A stretch of 64,000 bases of DNA from contig NZ_AUHR01000003.1 of the NCBI RefSeq assembly GCF_000423285.1, forward strand, positions 124,001-188,000. The letters are read 5' to 3'. The position numbers and the translations under genes were made by a program. Positions within the stretch are counted from its first letter, which is position 1. Each line of letters begins with the position of its first letter. This document shows positions 1 through 9,053 of the stretch, in pieces. This DNA comes from Laribacter hongkongensis DSM 14985. GTDB taxonomy: Bacteria; Pseudomonadota; Gammaproteobacteria; Burkholderiales; Aquaspirillaceae. Under the pieces are notes generated by a model. That model had not been told where the DNA came from. It saw only the letters and a list, made by a program, of their open reading frames with translations, and did not search any database.

Positions 1-144
1 ATTACACTTTTTCCGGACTTTCGACTTAATATTATTAAGCTAATAATGAAATTTATGGGTAAAATGTATACATAAGATGTAATACGTTATTTATTTACAT
101 ATTGAATTTAAAATCCTGATGAACGCCCATGAAAATGGTCAAAA

Positions 145-180
145 TACAAAAGGCCCGACAAGCAATCTTGTCGGGCCTTC
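145..180 (-). terminator. Rho-independent terminator of the binding-protein gene
   Basis: A perfect 12-bp or longer stem (arms about 151-162 and 167-179, loop CAAT) is followed on the minus strand by a T-rich tract. It lies 44 bases beyond the stop codon at 224. The remaining 1-144 holds no gene I can support; it is unusually AT-rich for this genome. Confidence 0.9.
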
Positions 181-223
181 TTGGTACGCCTCTTTCTATT
201 TGAGGCCGTTGCAGCCAGCGGGA

Positions 224-1411
224 TTATTTGCCGCCGACTGACTCCACTACAGTCCATGCGCCATTCTGGACCTTGTAGACCGTAATGCCGCCATCCTTCA
301 GGTCTCCCTTGCTGTCGTAGGCCCAGTTGGACGACGTTACGCCCGAATGCTGGATTTTTGCCAGTTCAGGCAGATACTTTGCCGGATCTGCGGAGTCAGC
401 CTTCTGCATGGCAGCGACCAGTACTCGTGTTGCGTCATAGCCGTACGGTGAGTACGTAGCTACATCTTGGTTGAAACGGGCCTTGTAGCGGGTTTCGTAA
501 TCCTTGCCCTTGGGCATCTGGTCCAGCGGCAAGCCAGCCAGTGAGGCTACGGTGCCTTCGGCATCACTGCCAGCCAGTTGCAGGAATGTCGGTGTCTTGG
601 TCATTTCACCGGAGACCAGCGGAGCCTTCAGGCCCAGACGCTTCATCTGCTTGGCCATCGGTGCAGACTGTGCATCAGCACCGCCGTAGAACACGACGTC
701 AGGATTGGTACCCTTGATCGTGGTCAGGATTGCGGTGAAGTCGGTGGCCTTGTCGTTGGTGAACTCACGCTTCAGCACATTCCCGCCGGCAGCCTTGACC
801 GACTTTTCAAACTCGTCAGCCAGACCTTGGCCATAGGCAGTACGGTCATCGATGATGACCACGTTTTTGCCCAGTTTTTCGACAACCCACTGCCCCATCA
901 CCCCGCCCTGCTGCGTGTCCGAAGTCATGGAACGGAATGCCGTTGCGAAGCCCTGCTGGGTATACGCCGGGGCTGTTGCCATGGCGATACCGGGAATGCC
1001 GGCATCTGCGTAAATCTTCGAAGCCGGGATGGCCGTGCCGGAATTGAAGTGACCAATGATGCCGTTCACCTTGGCATCCACAAATTTCTGGGCAATCTGT
1101 GTCGCCGTCTTGGGATCTGCCTGATCATCTTCGGCAACCAGTTCAAACTTGACTGGCTGACCACCCAGCTTGGGCTTTTCTGCATTGACGTCTTCGATGG
1201 CCAGCGTCACCCCGTTCTTGTATTCCTCGCCGTAATGGGCCTGCGGGCCGGTCAGCGGGGCAGAAAAGCCGATCTTCACGGTCGTTGTGCCGTCAGTTGC
1301 GGCCGGGGCGGCACTGTTGCCGGCAGACTGTTCCTGCTTGCCGCAGGCCGAAAGGGCCATCACGGTGGCCAGTGCCACGGCCGTCAGGGCCAGACGCGGG
1401 GTTTGGGTCAT
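224..1411 (-). CDS. Branched-chain amino acid ABC transporter substrate-binding lipoprotein (LivJ/LivK family)
   Basis: This is a 395-residue periplasmic binding protein of the type that delivers leucine, isoleucine or valine to an ABC importer. The first 22 residues form a lipoprotein signal ending in the lipobox L-S-A-C, so Cys23 is probably lipidated. The mature part shows the two-lobed type 1 periplasmic-binding fold, with the motif GFSAPLTG near residue 48 and a typical DRTAYGQGLA stretch in mid-protein. The start is supported by a strong GAGGAG ribosome site just upstream. No permease or ATPase genes (livHMGF) are adjacent, so it is a solitary binding protein here. Its exact ligand cannot be told from sequence; other amino acids or amides are possible. 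Confidence 0.9.
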   Translation of the reverse strand: MTQTPRLALTAVALATVMALSACGKQEQSAGNSAAPAATDGTTTVKIGFSAPLTGPQAHYGEEYKNGVTLAIEDVNAEKPKLGGQPVKFELVAEDDQADPKTATQIAQKFVDAKVNGIIGHFNSGTAIPASKIYADAGIPGIAMATAPAYTQQGFATAFRSMTSDTQQGGVMGQWVVEKLGKNVVIIDDRTAYGQGLADEFEKSVKAAGGNVLKREFTNDKATDFTAILTTIKGTNPDVVFYGGADAQSAPMAKQMKRLGLKAPLVSGEMTKTPTFLQLAGSDAEGTVASLAGLPLDQMPKGKDYETRYKARFNQDVATYSPYGYDATRVLVAAMQKADSADPAKYLPELAKIQHSGVTSSNWAYDSKGDLKDGGITVYKVQNGAWTVVESVGGK

Positions 1412-1563
1412 TTTTTTCTCCTCGTGGAATGCGATGCATGGACCACGACCGATGCGGCTTGCGTACGGCCCGCATCAATCGATGGGTCACAATTCTATAC
1501 AAATCGCATTGGCTGGCCATGTGCCGGGAGGTTTTTTTTGTAACCCGCTGTGCGTCTGCCCTT

Positions 1564-1584
1564 GCAGGCAGCCAGTCTGCCTGC
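1564..1584 (-). terminator. Hairpin just downstream of putA
   Basis: A perfect 8-bp stem (GCAGGCAG / CTGCCTGC, loop of 5) starts 5 bases after the putA stop codon. No T-run follows it, so it may be a 3'-end stabilising hairpin rather than a full intrinsic terminator. Confidence 0.4.
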
Positions 1585-1588
1585 TCCG

Positions 1589-4500
1589 TCAGTCTTCCAT
1601 GCTCATCAGGCTGGCGTTGCCCCCTGCCGCAGTCGTGTTGATGCTGACGGCCCGCTCATGCACCAGACGGCGCAGATCATATTGACCCGCGGCATCAGCC
1701 TGGTTCAGCAGGATGACGGGGCCTTCCTGGTCGGCCAGTTGCTGTCGCAGCGCATCTGCCGCAGCCTGCCCTCCGGAAAAGAGGACTGCGTCCACGTCAT
1801 CCAGCGACTTGCTGATGGAAAGACTCAACGAGCCCGGCAGGCTTCCCGCCTCTACTGCTTCGACGCTGTCTGCCGACAGGATTGCCACGTTGCCGGTCGC
1901 GAAGATGGCAATCAGTTGGGCCACTAGGGCTTCGCGGCTGTCTGCAACGCACATGACCCGTCCGCGCGGCACATAGGCGAGCTGATTGGTTTCGCCCGTG
2001 GGTCCGGGCAGCGTGATCCGGCATCCGGCCTGCGATTGCCTGCCCACTTTGGCCAGCCAGTCGGCCTGCCGCTGGCGGGCTACATCATCCGCGAGCATGA
2101 CAGGCAACAAGACTGCCAGTTCATCCAGCGGTGCCCTCGCCTCGCTTTGCGCAGTCTCGCGGAGCGGCTCTCCGTCCCGGCAGAGGCGGTAGAGATAGTC
2201 AGGGCCGCCGGCTTTGGGGCCGGTGCCTGACAGGCCTTCTCCCCCGAACGGCTGCACGCCAACGACTGCACCGACGATATTGCGGTTGACGTACAGGTTG
2301 CCCACGGCAGCCGTATCGGTGACCAGGTTGATGGTTTCATCAATGCGACTGTGCAGCCCCATGGTCAGGCCATAGCCACTGGCCCGGACATCGTTGATGA
2401 CCTGCGGCAGTTCGTTGGCGCCAAAGCGGACGACATGGAGCACTGGTCCGAACACTTCCTGTTTCAGCTCGCGGATGGAGCTGATCTCGCACAAGAACGG
2501 TGCGACAAACGTACCGTTTTCCGGTGCGGAAACCGTGTGGTGCCAGCGTGCCGTGTTTTTGATGCGCGCGATGTGGGCCAGCAGGTTCTGGCGGGCCTCC
2601 TCGTCAATCACCGGGCCGACATCCGTGGCAAGACGGGCCGGATCGCCCACAACCAGTTCATCCATGGCGCCCTTGAGCATGGTGATGACCCGGTCGGCAA
2701 TATCATTCTGGAGATACAGCACCCGCAAGGCCGAGCAGCGCTGGCCGGCGGAGTCGAATGCACTGGTAATGGCGTCACCGACAACCTGCTCCGGCAGCGC
2801 AGAACTGTCCACGATCATGGCATTCATGCCACCGGTTTCCGCAATCAGTGGAATGTCCCCTCCCCTTTGTGCCAGCGTCCGGTAAATCAGCCGCGCAACC
2901 TGGGTAGAGCCGGTGAAAATCACGCCTTGCGTGCGCGGGTCGGCGACCAGTGCCGCACCGATGACCTCGCCACGGCCAGGCAACAACTGGATGGCATCAC
3001 GCGGGATGCCGGCTTCGTGCATCAGGCGTACGGCCAGTGCCGCGACAAGCGGCGTCTGCTCGGCCGGTTTGGCCAGTACCGGATTGCCGGCTGCCAGTGC
3101 GGCAACGGACTGTCCCGCAAAAATGGCCAGCGGAAAATTCCAGGGGCTGATGCAGACCACCGGTCCTAGCGGCCGGGGTGGCCGGGGGGCAAATTCGGTC
3201 CGCAACTGGGCGGCGTAGTAGCGGCAAAAATCAACCGCTTCACGCACCTCGGCCAGCGCATTGGCAAAGGTTTTGCCTGCCTCGCGCACGGCCAGCATCA
3301 TCAGTTCGTCCTGATGTGCCTCCAGCAGGTCGGCAAAATGGTCCAGCAGGCGGGCTCGCTCCTCAGGTGCAACCTGGGGCCAGTTGGCGTTCCCGGCCGC
3401 GGCCAGTGCCGTGTGGACGTCGCGCAGACCGGCTTCCCTGACGGTGCCGACCTGGTCACCGGTGTCAGCCGGGTTCAGGACGGGCTGTTCGGGCAGGTCT
3501 TCCATGGACTGTCCTGCCAGCAGGGGGGCTGCGTGCCAGGTGACGGCCGCGGCCGCATTCAGGCCGGTTTCGAGCATGGCCAGCGTGTGCTCGTTGGCGA
3601 GATCCAGACCGGCCGAATTGCGCCGGGCAGTGCCGTAGAGGTCGGCCGGTAGGGCGATGCGCGGATGCGGCAGGCCGCCTAGCCGTTCGGCTTCGGCCAC
3701 CGGGTCGGCAACCAGCTCGTCGATGCTGACGGCGTCGTCAACGATCCGGTTGACGAACGAGCTGTTGGCTCCGTTTTCCAGCAGTCGCCGGACCAGATAG
3801 GCCAGCAGCGTCTCGTGCGAGCCGACCGGTGCGTAGATGCGGCAGGCCCGGTCCAGCTGCCCGGCCCCGACCACCTGGTCGTACAGGGTTTCACCCATGC
3901 CGTGCAGGCACTGGAATTCGTACTCTTTGCCCTGCCCCAGCTGATGGATGGCGGCCAGCGACAGGGCATTGTGGGTGGCGAACTGCGGATAGATACAGTC
4001 CTGCGCAGCCAGCAGTTTTCTGGCGCAAGCCAGATAAGAGACATCGGTATAAACCTTGCGGGTGTACACCGGGTAGCCGGCTTGTCCGTCCACCTGGGCG
4101 CGCTTGATTTCGGCATCCCAGTAAGCACCCTTGACGAGCCGGACCATGAAACGCCGCTGGCTGCGCCGGGCCAGGTCGATCAGGAAATCGATGATGAACG
4201 GGCAGCGCTTCTGGTACGCCTGCACCACGATGCCCAGCCCGTCCCAGCCACCCAGGTCCGGATCAAAGGCCAGGGCCTCGACGAGATCCAGCGACAGCTC
4301 CATGCGATCGGCTTCCTCGGCGTCGATGTTTAGCCCGATGTCGTACTGGCGGGCCAGCATCATCAGGGATTTCAGTCTGGGGAGCAGCTCGGCCAGTACC
4401 CGGTCGCGCTGGGCGCGACTGTAGCGCGGATGGATGGCCGAGAGCTTGACGGATATGCCCGGTCCTTCAATCACGCCACGGCCGGCGGAAGCCTGGCCAA

Positions 4501-5188
4501 TGGCGTGGATGGCGCGGGTGTAATCGTCGAGGTAGCGCCGGGCGTCAGCTTCGGTCATGGCTGCTTCGCCCAGCATGTCATAGCTGAAGCGGTAACCGCG
4601 GGCTTCGCGTTCCCGGCCGTTGGCCAGTGCCTCGTCGATGGTTTCGCCGGTGACAAACTGGCGGCCCAGCATGCGCATGGCTAGGTCGACGCCTTTGCGG
4701 ATCAGTGGTTCGCCACCTTTGGCGATCAGGCGCGTCAGTGCCGTGGAAAGTCCGGTTTCGCCGTGGGTGCTGACCAGTTTGCCGGTGACCAGCAGTCCCC
4801 AGGCGGCGGCGTTGACGAAAAGAGACTGGCTTTTGCCCAGGTGGCTGGCCCAGTCGCCCCGTGCCACTTTGTCACGGATCAGCCGGTCGGCCGTTGCTTG
4901 GTCGGGAATGCGCAGGAGAGCTTCGGCGAGGCACATCAGGGCGATGCCTTCTTCACTGGATAGTGAGAACTCGTGCATCAGGGCATCCACGCCGCTGGCT
5001 TTGCGTCGGCGCGTGCGGACATCAGTGACCAGACGCCGGGCCAGCTCTTGCGCTTTGTCGAGCTCGCTGCTGCTCAGGCGGGCCTGTGGCAGCAGCGATT
5101 GAACACAGATCTGTTCGTCGCGCCGCCATGCCGAAGTGACGGCATCCATTAATCCTGACTGGGGACGAGACAAGTGCGGGAAACGCAT
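1589..5188 (-). CDS. putA: Bifunctional proline dehydrogenase / L-glutamate-gamma-semialdehyde dehydrogenase PutA
   Basis: PutA oxidises proline to glutamate in two channelled steps at the inner membrane. Of 1199 residues, about 180-500 form the FAD proline dehydrogenase barrel (LVKGAYWDAE at 351-360; substrate-binding YLVRR near 464-468). About 560-1010 form the aldehyde dehydrogenase, with Glu784 in ETGG and nucleophile Cys818 in SAGQRCSA. A further C-terminal stretch follows, as in long PutA proteins. The N-terminal ribbon-helix-helix DNA-binding domain of E. coli PutA is absent: the protein begins directly with the alpha-helical region. It therefore should not repress its own gene, and the divergent Lrp-type gene at 5474 is the likely regulator. 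A GGAG site 7 bases upstream supports the start. Confidence 0.96.
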   Translation of the reverse strand: MRFPHLSRPQSGLMDAVTSAWRRDEQICVQSLLPQARLSSSELDKAQELARRLVTDVRTRRRKASGVDALMHEFSLSSEEGIALMCLAEALLRIPDQATADRLIRDKVARGDWASHLGKSQSLFVNAAAWGLLVTGKLVSTHGETGLSTALTRLIAKGGEPLIRKGVDLAMRMLGRQFVTGETIDEALANGREREARGYRFSYDMLGEAAMTEADARRYLDDYTRAIHAIGQASAGRGVIEGPGISVKLSAIHPRYSRAQRDRVLAELLPRLKSLMMLARQYDIGLNIDAEEADRMELSLDLVEALAFDPDLGGWDGLGIVVQAYQKRCPFIIDFLIDLARRSQRRFMVRLVKGAYWDAEIKRAQVDGQAGYPVYTRKVYTDVSYLACARKLLAAQDCIYPQFATHNALSLAAIHQLGQGKEYEFQCLHGMGETLYDQVVGAGQLDRACRIYAPVGSHETLLAYLVRRLLENGANSSFVNRIVDDAVSIDELVADPVAEAERLGGLPHPRIALPADLYGTARRNSAGLDLANEHTLAMLETGLNAAAAVTWHAAPLLAGQSMEDLPEQPVLNPADTGDQVGTVREAGLRDVHTALAAAGNANWPQVAPEERARLLDHFADLLEAHQDELMMLAVREAGKTFANALAEVREAVDFCRYYAAQLRTEFAPRPPRPLGPVVCISPWNFPLAIFAGQSVAALAAGNPVLAKPAEQTPLVAALAVRLMHEAGIPRDAIQLLPGRGEVIGAALVADPRTQGVIFTGSTQVARLIYRTLAQRGGDIPLIAETGGMNAMIVDSSALPEQVVGDAITSAFDSAGQRCSALRVLYLQNDIADRVITMLKGAMDELVVGDPARLATDVGPVIDEEARQNLLAHIARIKNTARWHHTVSAPENGTFVAPFLCEISSIRELKQEVFGPVLHVVRFGANELPQVINDVRASGYGLTMGLHSRIDETINLVTDTAAVGNLYVNRNIVGAVVGVQPFGGEGLSGTGPKAGGPDYLYRLCRDGEPLRETAQSEARAPLDELAVLLPVMLADDVARQRQADWLAKVGRQSQAGCRITLPGPTGETNQLAYVPRGRVMCVADSREALVAQLIAIFATGNVAILSADSVEAVEAGSLPGSLSLSISKSLDDVDAVLFSGGQAAADALRQQLADQEGPVILLNQADAAGQYDLRRLVHERAVSINTTAAGGNASLMSMED

Positions 5189-5473
5189 GTGCAGACTCCG
5201 TATTTCAATGGTTTTACTTTTTTATAAGGGCAAACTGGAAGTCCTGGCGCCAACTGTGGCGCACAAATGACACATGCAATATTATGACAATGCAAAAAAC
5301 ACGGCACTCTAATTGACAAAGTCTTCACGAGACTTTATATCTTGTTTGCAACTCATAAGAGATAAAAATATCAACATGACACGCCATTCGTAAAATAATC
5401 GTTTGCCGGATATTTGATTGCGGTTTTATTAAAAAAAATGGCGTATTTATCTACAAAACAGGAGATTAATAGA
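5189..5473. promoter_or_regulatory. AT-rich divergent putA / lrp-type regulator control region
   Basis: This 285-base intergenic region is much more AT-rich than its surroundings, as expected for an Lrp-family operator region shared by two divergent genes. On the plus strand it contains a perfect -35 box TTGACA (5313-5318), a 17-base spacer and a moderate -10 TATATC (5336-5341), pointing to the regulator. A putA promoter on the other strand was not resolved by eye. Individual Lrp-type binding sites are too degenerate to place. Confidence 0.55.
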
Positions 5474-5959
5474 ATGAAGCGTACGAAGGCCCGAAAGGCT
5501 TTGGATCTGATAGACCGCAAGATTCTTGCCCTGTTGCAAGACAATGCCAAGATTTCCAACGTCGATCTCGCCGAGCAGGTTCATCTTTCTCCTACGCCCT
5601 GTCTTGAGCGCGTCAAGCGCCTTGAATCAGATGGCTATATCCGGCAGTACGCAGCGCACCTGAATCCACAGCTTCTCGACGCCGGCATGCTGGTGTACCT
5701 GGAAGTCAGCCTGCAGAACACGACCAGCGAAATCCTGAACGAATTCAATGCGGCGGTGCAGCAGCTGCCGCAGATTCTGGAATGCCACATGGTGGCAGGC
5801 GGATTTGACTATCTGATGAAGATTCGTGTGCGCGACATCCATGAGTTCCGTGACATGCTGGGCGACATGCTGTCGCGCCTGCCTTATGTCCGCGAAACCC
5901 ACACATATGTTGTGATGGAGGAAGTCAAGGAAACGACCCAGATTCCGCTGCGCCCCTGA
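5474..5959 (+). CDS. Lrp/AsnC-family transcriptional regulator, probable proline-responsive putA regulator
   Basis: This 161-residue protein has an N-terminal winged helix-turn-helix (about 10-60, with the family motif LSPTPCLERVKRLE) and a C-terminal RAM/AsnC ligand-binding domain (about 70-150). I start it at ATG 5474, which has GGAG 9 bases upstream; an upstream TTG at 5414 would add an unlikely 20-residue leader. It is divergent from putA, whose product lacks its own DNA-binding domain. In Pseudomonas, Agrobacterium and Rhodobacter relatives, an Lrp-type PutR beside putA activates it in response to proline. By analogy this is PutR; closeness to BkdR-type regulators leaves some doubt. Its stop overlaps the start of the following hydrolase gene. 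Confidence 0.88.
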   Translation: MKRTKARKALDLIDRKILALLQDNAKISNVDLAEQVHLSPTPCLERVKRLESDGYIRQYAAHLNPQLLDAGMLVYLEVSLQNTTSEILNEFNAAVQQLPQILECHMVAGGFDYLMKIRVRDIHEFRDMLGDMLSRLPYVRETHTYVVMEEVKETTQIPLRP

Positions 5960-6768
5960 TGACTGCCGGTATTTCCCTTGAGTGTCTGTCGCGTCAGCCG
6001 GTCCGGCCGTCCGAGGCGCCGCCACTGCTGTTCGTGCACGGTGCGTATTCGTCGGCCTGGGTGTGGGATGTCGACTGGATGCCGCAACTGGCCGCATCTG
6101 GCCGGGCAGTACATGCCCTGAGTCTGGAGGGGCACGGCCAAAGTGACGGCCATTCGTGGCTGGCCGCCTGCGGCATTGACGATTACGTGGGTAATGTCCG
6201 GCAGATCGTTGCCACCCTGCCGGAACCACCGGTTCTGGTGGGACATTCGATGGGCGGTTTTGTCGTCCAGCGGTACTTGGAGCTTGGCCATGAAGCAGCA
6301 GGCGTGGTGTTGCTGGCGTCCGTGCCGCCCAGAGGACTGACCCGCTCGACCCTGAACCTTTTGCGGCAGGCGCCGGACCTGCTGGGAGCTTTGCAGCTGT
6401 TCCAGGCATCGGAGAGCTATCATCCGCAGGCCGAGAAGGTCAAAAAGCTGCTGTTCAGCAACGACATGTCGCTGGAGCAGATCATGCAGTGGGGCAGCCG
6501 CTTCCAGCCAGAGTCCATGCGTGCCATTTTTGACCTGCTGCTGGTCGGGCTGTTCACGCCTTCCGCATTGTCCGGTTTGCCCGCCCTGGTACTGGGTGGT
6601 GCAGAAGACCGGATCATCAGCCCGACGGATGTCCAGGAAACGGCCGAACGCTTTGGTGTGGAAGGGCTGATCCTGCCGGATCTCGGGCACATGATGATGC
6701 TGGATGCGCACAATGCTGGTGTTCTGTTGCGCATTCAGGACTGGTTGCAGCAGCATTGGCCGATATGA
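5959..6768 (+). CDS. Alpha/beta-hydrolase fold enzyme of unknown substrate
   Basis: This 269-residue cytoplasmic hydrolase has no signal peptide. The oxyanion region is FVHGAYSS (25-32). The catalytic triad can be read as Ser97 in GHSMGG, Asp217 in GGAEDRI and His244 in PDLGHMM. The start codon overlaps the regulator's stop by one base (TGATG), so the two are translationally coupled and may share a physiological signal. The fold covers esterases, lactonases, haloperoxidase-like proteins and others. Nothing in the sequence identifies the substrate, and a link to proline or amino-acid metabolism is only suggested by position. Confidence 0.85.
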   Translation: MTAGISLECLSRQPVRPSEAPPLLFVHGAYSSAWVWDVDWMPQLAASGRAVHALSLEGHGQSDGHSWLAACGIDDYVGNVRQIVATLPEPPVLVGHSMGGFVVQRYLELGHEAAGVVLLASVPPRGLTRSTLNLLRQAPDLLGALQLFQASESYHPQAEKVKKLLFSNDMSLEQIMQWGSRFQPESMRAIFDLLLVGLFTPSALSGLPALVLGGAEDRIISPTDVQETAERFGVEGLILPDLGHMMMLDAHNAGVLLRIQDWLQQHWPI

Positions 6769-6893
6769 CCTTGGTCTGTTGCGGTGCAGCATCGAACATG
6801 CTAGGGCATGCATGCCGCCTCCGGTACAATGTGCAATGCGTCGGGAATTGATCCGGCGCAAATTTCTTCAGGCGCATTGCCGCGGGTACAGAG

Positions 6894-7211
6894 ATGATTT
6901 GCAACCCCTACGAAATCGTCATTCAGGGTATGACTTCCGAAGGACGGGTTTTCCGTCCGAGCGACTGGGCAGAGCGACTGTCCGGCATTCTGGCCTCATT
7001 CGAATCGGACCAGAAAAAGCTTGAATATCACGCTTATGTACGGCCCTTGATGCTGGAAAACGTGCGTTGTGTGGCTGTGGACAAAAAGCTTGAAAAAATC
7101 GATCCGCGCGTCTTCCAGTTCCTGATGTCCTTTGCCCACGACAACGATTTGCGGGTGCTGGATTGCCGCCAGCTGATTGACGAGGTCTACCCGAGCCGCT
7201 TCCTCGCCTGA
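6894..7211 (+). CDS. DUF3579 domain protein
   Basis: This small protein of 105 residues matches the betaproteobacterial DUF3579 family over its whole length. Hallmarks include the opening I-x-G-M-T-S-E-G-R-x-F-R-P-S-D-W-A-E-R and a C-terminal L-D-C-R-x-L-I. It is soluble, without signal peptide or membrane segments. Family members are often found near amino-acid or nitrogen genes, but no biochemical function is established. A 125-base gap upstream contains a perfect 12-bp palindrome (6805-6816) and a -10-like TACAAT (6825-6830), so it probably has its own promoter. A strong terminator follows. Confidence 0.85.
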   Translation: MICNPYEIVIQGMTSEGRVFRPSDWAERLSGILASFESDQKKLEYHAYVRPLMLENVRCVAVDKKLEKIDPRVFQFLMSFAHDNDLRVLDCRQLIDEVYPSRFLA

Positions 7212-7282
7212 TGACCGAAGCCGCAAGACGGATGTACGCACCACTGTCTTGTTGCTGGCGACCGGCATCCTGATGCAAGCCA

Positions 7283-7320
7283 GCAGACAGCCGGATCATT
7301 TGATCCGGCTGTCTGCTTTT
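7283..7320 (+). terminator. Rho-independent terminator
   Basis: A perfect 16-bp inverted repeat (7283-7298 and 7301-7316) ends in TTTT, 70 bases after the DUF3579 gene. It also separates this gene from the convergent crotonase gene. Confidence 0.9.
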
Positions 7321-7337
7321 CAGGACCGGCTGGTACG

Positions 7338-8153
7338 TTAATCGGCAAACACGGGCGTCTGTCCCTGCATTTGCGCCATTACGGCCGCCTGGATGTCACT
7401 GGAAATCAGCATGGCTGCGTTCCAGTGGGCGACTTGCTCCAGCCCTTCGGCAACGCTGTGGTCGCGGCTGTAGTTCAGCACCTGCTTGGTGCCGCGCAGT
7501 GCCAGCGGTGACTTGCCGGCCAACATGCCGGCCAGTTCGCTGGCTGCCGACAGCAGGATTTCCTTGTCCGGCAAGACCTGGGTGACCAGACCGATGCGCT
7601 CGGCTTCTTCTGCATCGATCTGGCGTCCGGTCAGGGCCAGTTCGCGGGCACGCCCGTCACCGACGACATGATGCAGGCGTTGCAAGGTTCCTACGTCTGC
7701 CACCATGCCGATGTCGATTTCCTTGACGCAGAAAGTGGCATTGCCGGCAGCCAGCCGGATGTCGGCTGCCAGCGCCACATCCAGCCCGCCACCAACACAG
7801 GCACCGTGGATCGCGGCAATGACCGGCTTGCGGCAGGCTTCCAGCGCGGTGACCGAGCGTTGCAGGCGCCTGATGGTGGCCAGCAGCTTTTCGCGCTTGC
7901 GGCCTTCGCAAGGATCGTGGATCGCCTGTTGCAGGCCCGCCAGCATCATCAGGTCGATGCCGGCGCAAAAGTGCCTTCCCTCGCCTGCCAGTACCACGAC
8001 CCGTACCTCCGGCGTGTCATCCGCCCACTCAAAGGCCCGCCGCAGTTCTTCCCACATCTGCTCGTTCAGGGCGTTGGCCTTGTCCGGGCGATTGAAATGG
8101 ATGGTGGCGACATGAGCCTCCAGCGCGACGGACAGCGTTTCAAGTTGCAGCAT
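7338..8153 (-). CDS. Crotonase-family enzyme, probable delta(3,5)-delta(2,4)-dienoyl-CoA isomerase
   Basis: The 271-residue protein is a crotonase (enoyl-CoA hydratase/isomerase) superfamily member. The oxyanion-hole residues are in HFCAGIDL (about 61-68) and GACVGGGLD (about 117-125). Three acidic residues, Asp125, Glu145 and Asp153, have exactly the spacing (20 and 8) of the catalytic Asp176/Glu196/Asp204 of rat dienoyl-CoA isomerase ECH1. The surrounding motif KEIDIGMVADVGTLQRL is also close to ECH1. The reaction would shift double bonds during beta-oxidation of unsaturated fatty acids. It stands alone, divergent from dapF, with no other beta-oxidation genes nearby. A plain enoyl-CoA hydratase is less likely. 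Confidence 0.85.
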   Translation of the reverse strand: MLQLETLSVALEAHVATIHFNRPDKANALNEQMWEELRRAFEWADDTPEVRVVVLAGEGRHFCAGIDLMMLAGLQQAIHDPCEGRKREKLLATIRRLQRSVTALEACRKPVIAAIHGACVGGGLDVALAADIRLAAGNATFCVKEIDIGMVADVGTLQRLHHVVGDGRARELALTGRQIDAEEAERIGLVTQVLPDKEILLSAASELAGMLAGKSPLALRGTKQVLNYSRDHSVAEGLEQVAHWNAAMLISSDIQAAVMAQMQGQTPVFAD

Positions 8154-8216
8154 GGTTTCTCCCCGTAAGATTCATGGTTTGTTTATGATTGGCGCATCGT
8201 TTTACCGGTTTGCACC

Positions 8217-9053
8217 ATGAAGCTCAAGTTCACCAAAATGCAGGGCCTTGGCAATGATTTCGCCGTGCTCGACGGCGTACGCCAGACCATCCGCCTGACG
8301 CCGGAGCAAATCCGCAAGCTGGGAGACCGGCGCTTCGGCATCGGCTTTGACCAGTTGCTGCTGGTGGAGCCGCCGCAGGATGCCGGCAATGATTTCAGCT
8401 ATCGCATTTTCAACTGTGATGGCGGTGAAGTGGAGCAATGCGGCAATGGTGCCCGCTGCTTTGCCCGGTTCGTTTTTGACCACGGCCTGACTGACCGCCG
8501 CGAAATCCGGGTGGAAACGGCCCGGGGCGTGATTGTTCCGCGTCTTGCTGACGACGGTCTGGTTACCGTTGACATGGGGCCACCCCGCTTCCGGCCGGCT
8601 GACATTCCCTTTGTGGCTGCTGAAGATGCCGTAATCCACGAACTGGAAGTGGCCGGACAAATACTTGGCGTGACCGTGGTATCGATGGGCAATCCGCATG
8701 CGGTGCAGGTGGTGGACGATGTCGATACGGCGCCGGTTACGGCCTTTGGCCCACTGATCGAAAACCACCTCCGTTTCCCGGCCCGGGTCAATGCCGGTTT
8801 CATGCAGATTGAGTCGCGTACGGCGATCTGCTTGCGGGTGTTCGAACGTGGCAGCGGTGAAACCCTGGCCTGCGGCACCGGAGCCTGTGCCGCCGTCGTG
8901 GCGGGTATCCGTCGCGGCCTGCTGGATGCGGATACTCCCGTTACGGTGCAGACCCGGGGCGGGGAACTGCGGATCCGCTGGGCTGGCGACGGGCATCCGG
9001 TCTGGATGACTGGGCCGGCCGTGACCGTATTCGAAGGGGAAATCACGCTATGA
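8217..9053 (+). CDS. dapF: Diaminopimelate epimerase
   Basis: DapF interconverts LL- and meso-diaminopimelate, feeding peptidoglycan and lysine synthesis. The 278-residue protein has the two-domain PLP-independent epimerase layout. The two catalytic cysteines are visible: Cys75 in EQCGNGARC and Cys219 in LACGTGAC. The N-terminus KMQGLGNDF is diagnostic. It starts a three-gene chain: its stop overlaps the DUF484 gene by four bases (ATGA). In many proteobacteria dapF-DUF484 is followed by xerC; here xerC is missing and a membrane protein takes its place. Confidence 0.98.
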   Translation: MKLKFTKMQGLGNDFAVLDGVRQTIRLTPEQIRKLGDRRFGIGFDQLLLVEPPQDAGNDFSYRIFNCDGGEVEQCGNGARCFARFVFDHGLTDRREIRVETARGVIVPRLADDGLVTVDMGPPRFRPADIPFVAAEDAVIHELEVAGQILGVTVVSMGNPHAVQVVDDVDTAPVTAFGPLIENHLRFPARVNAGFMQIESRTAICLRVFERGSGETLACGTGACAAVVAGIRRGLLDADTPVTVQTRGGELRIRWAGDGHPVWMTGPAVTVFEGEITL

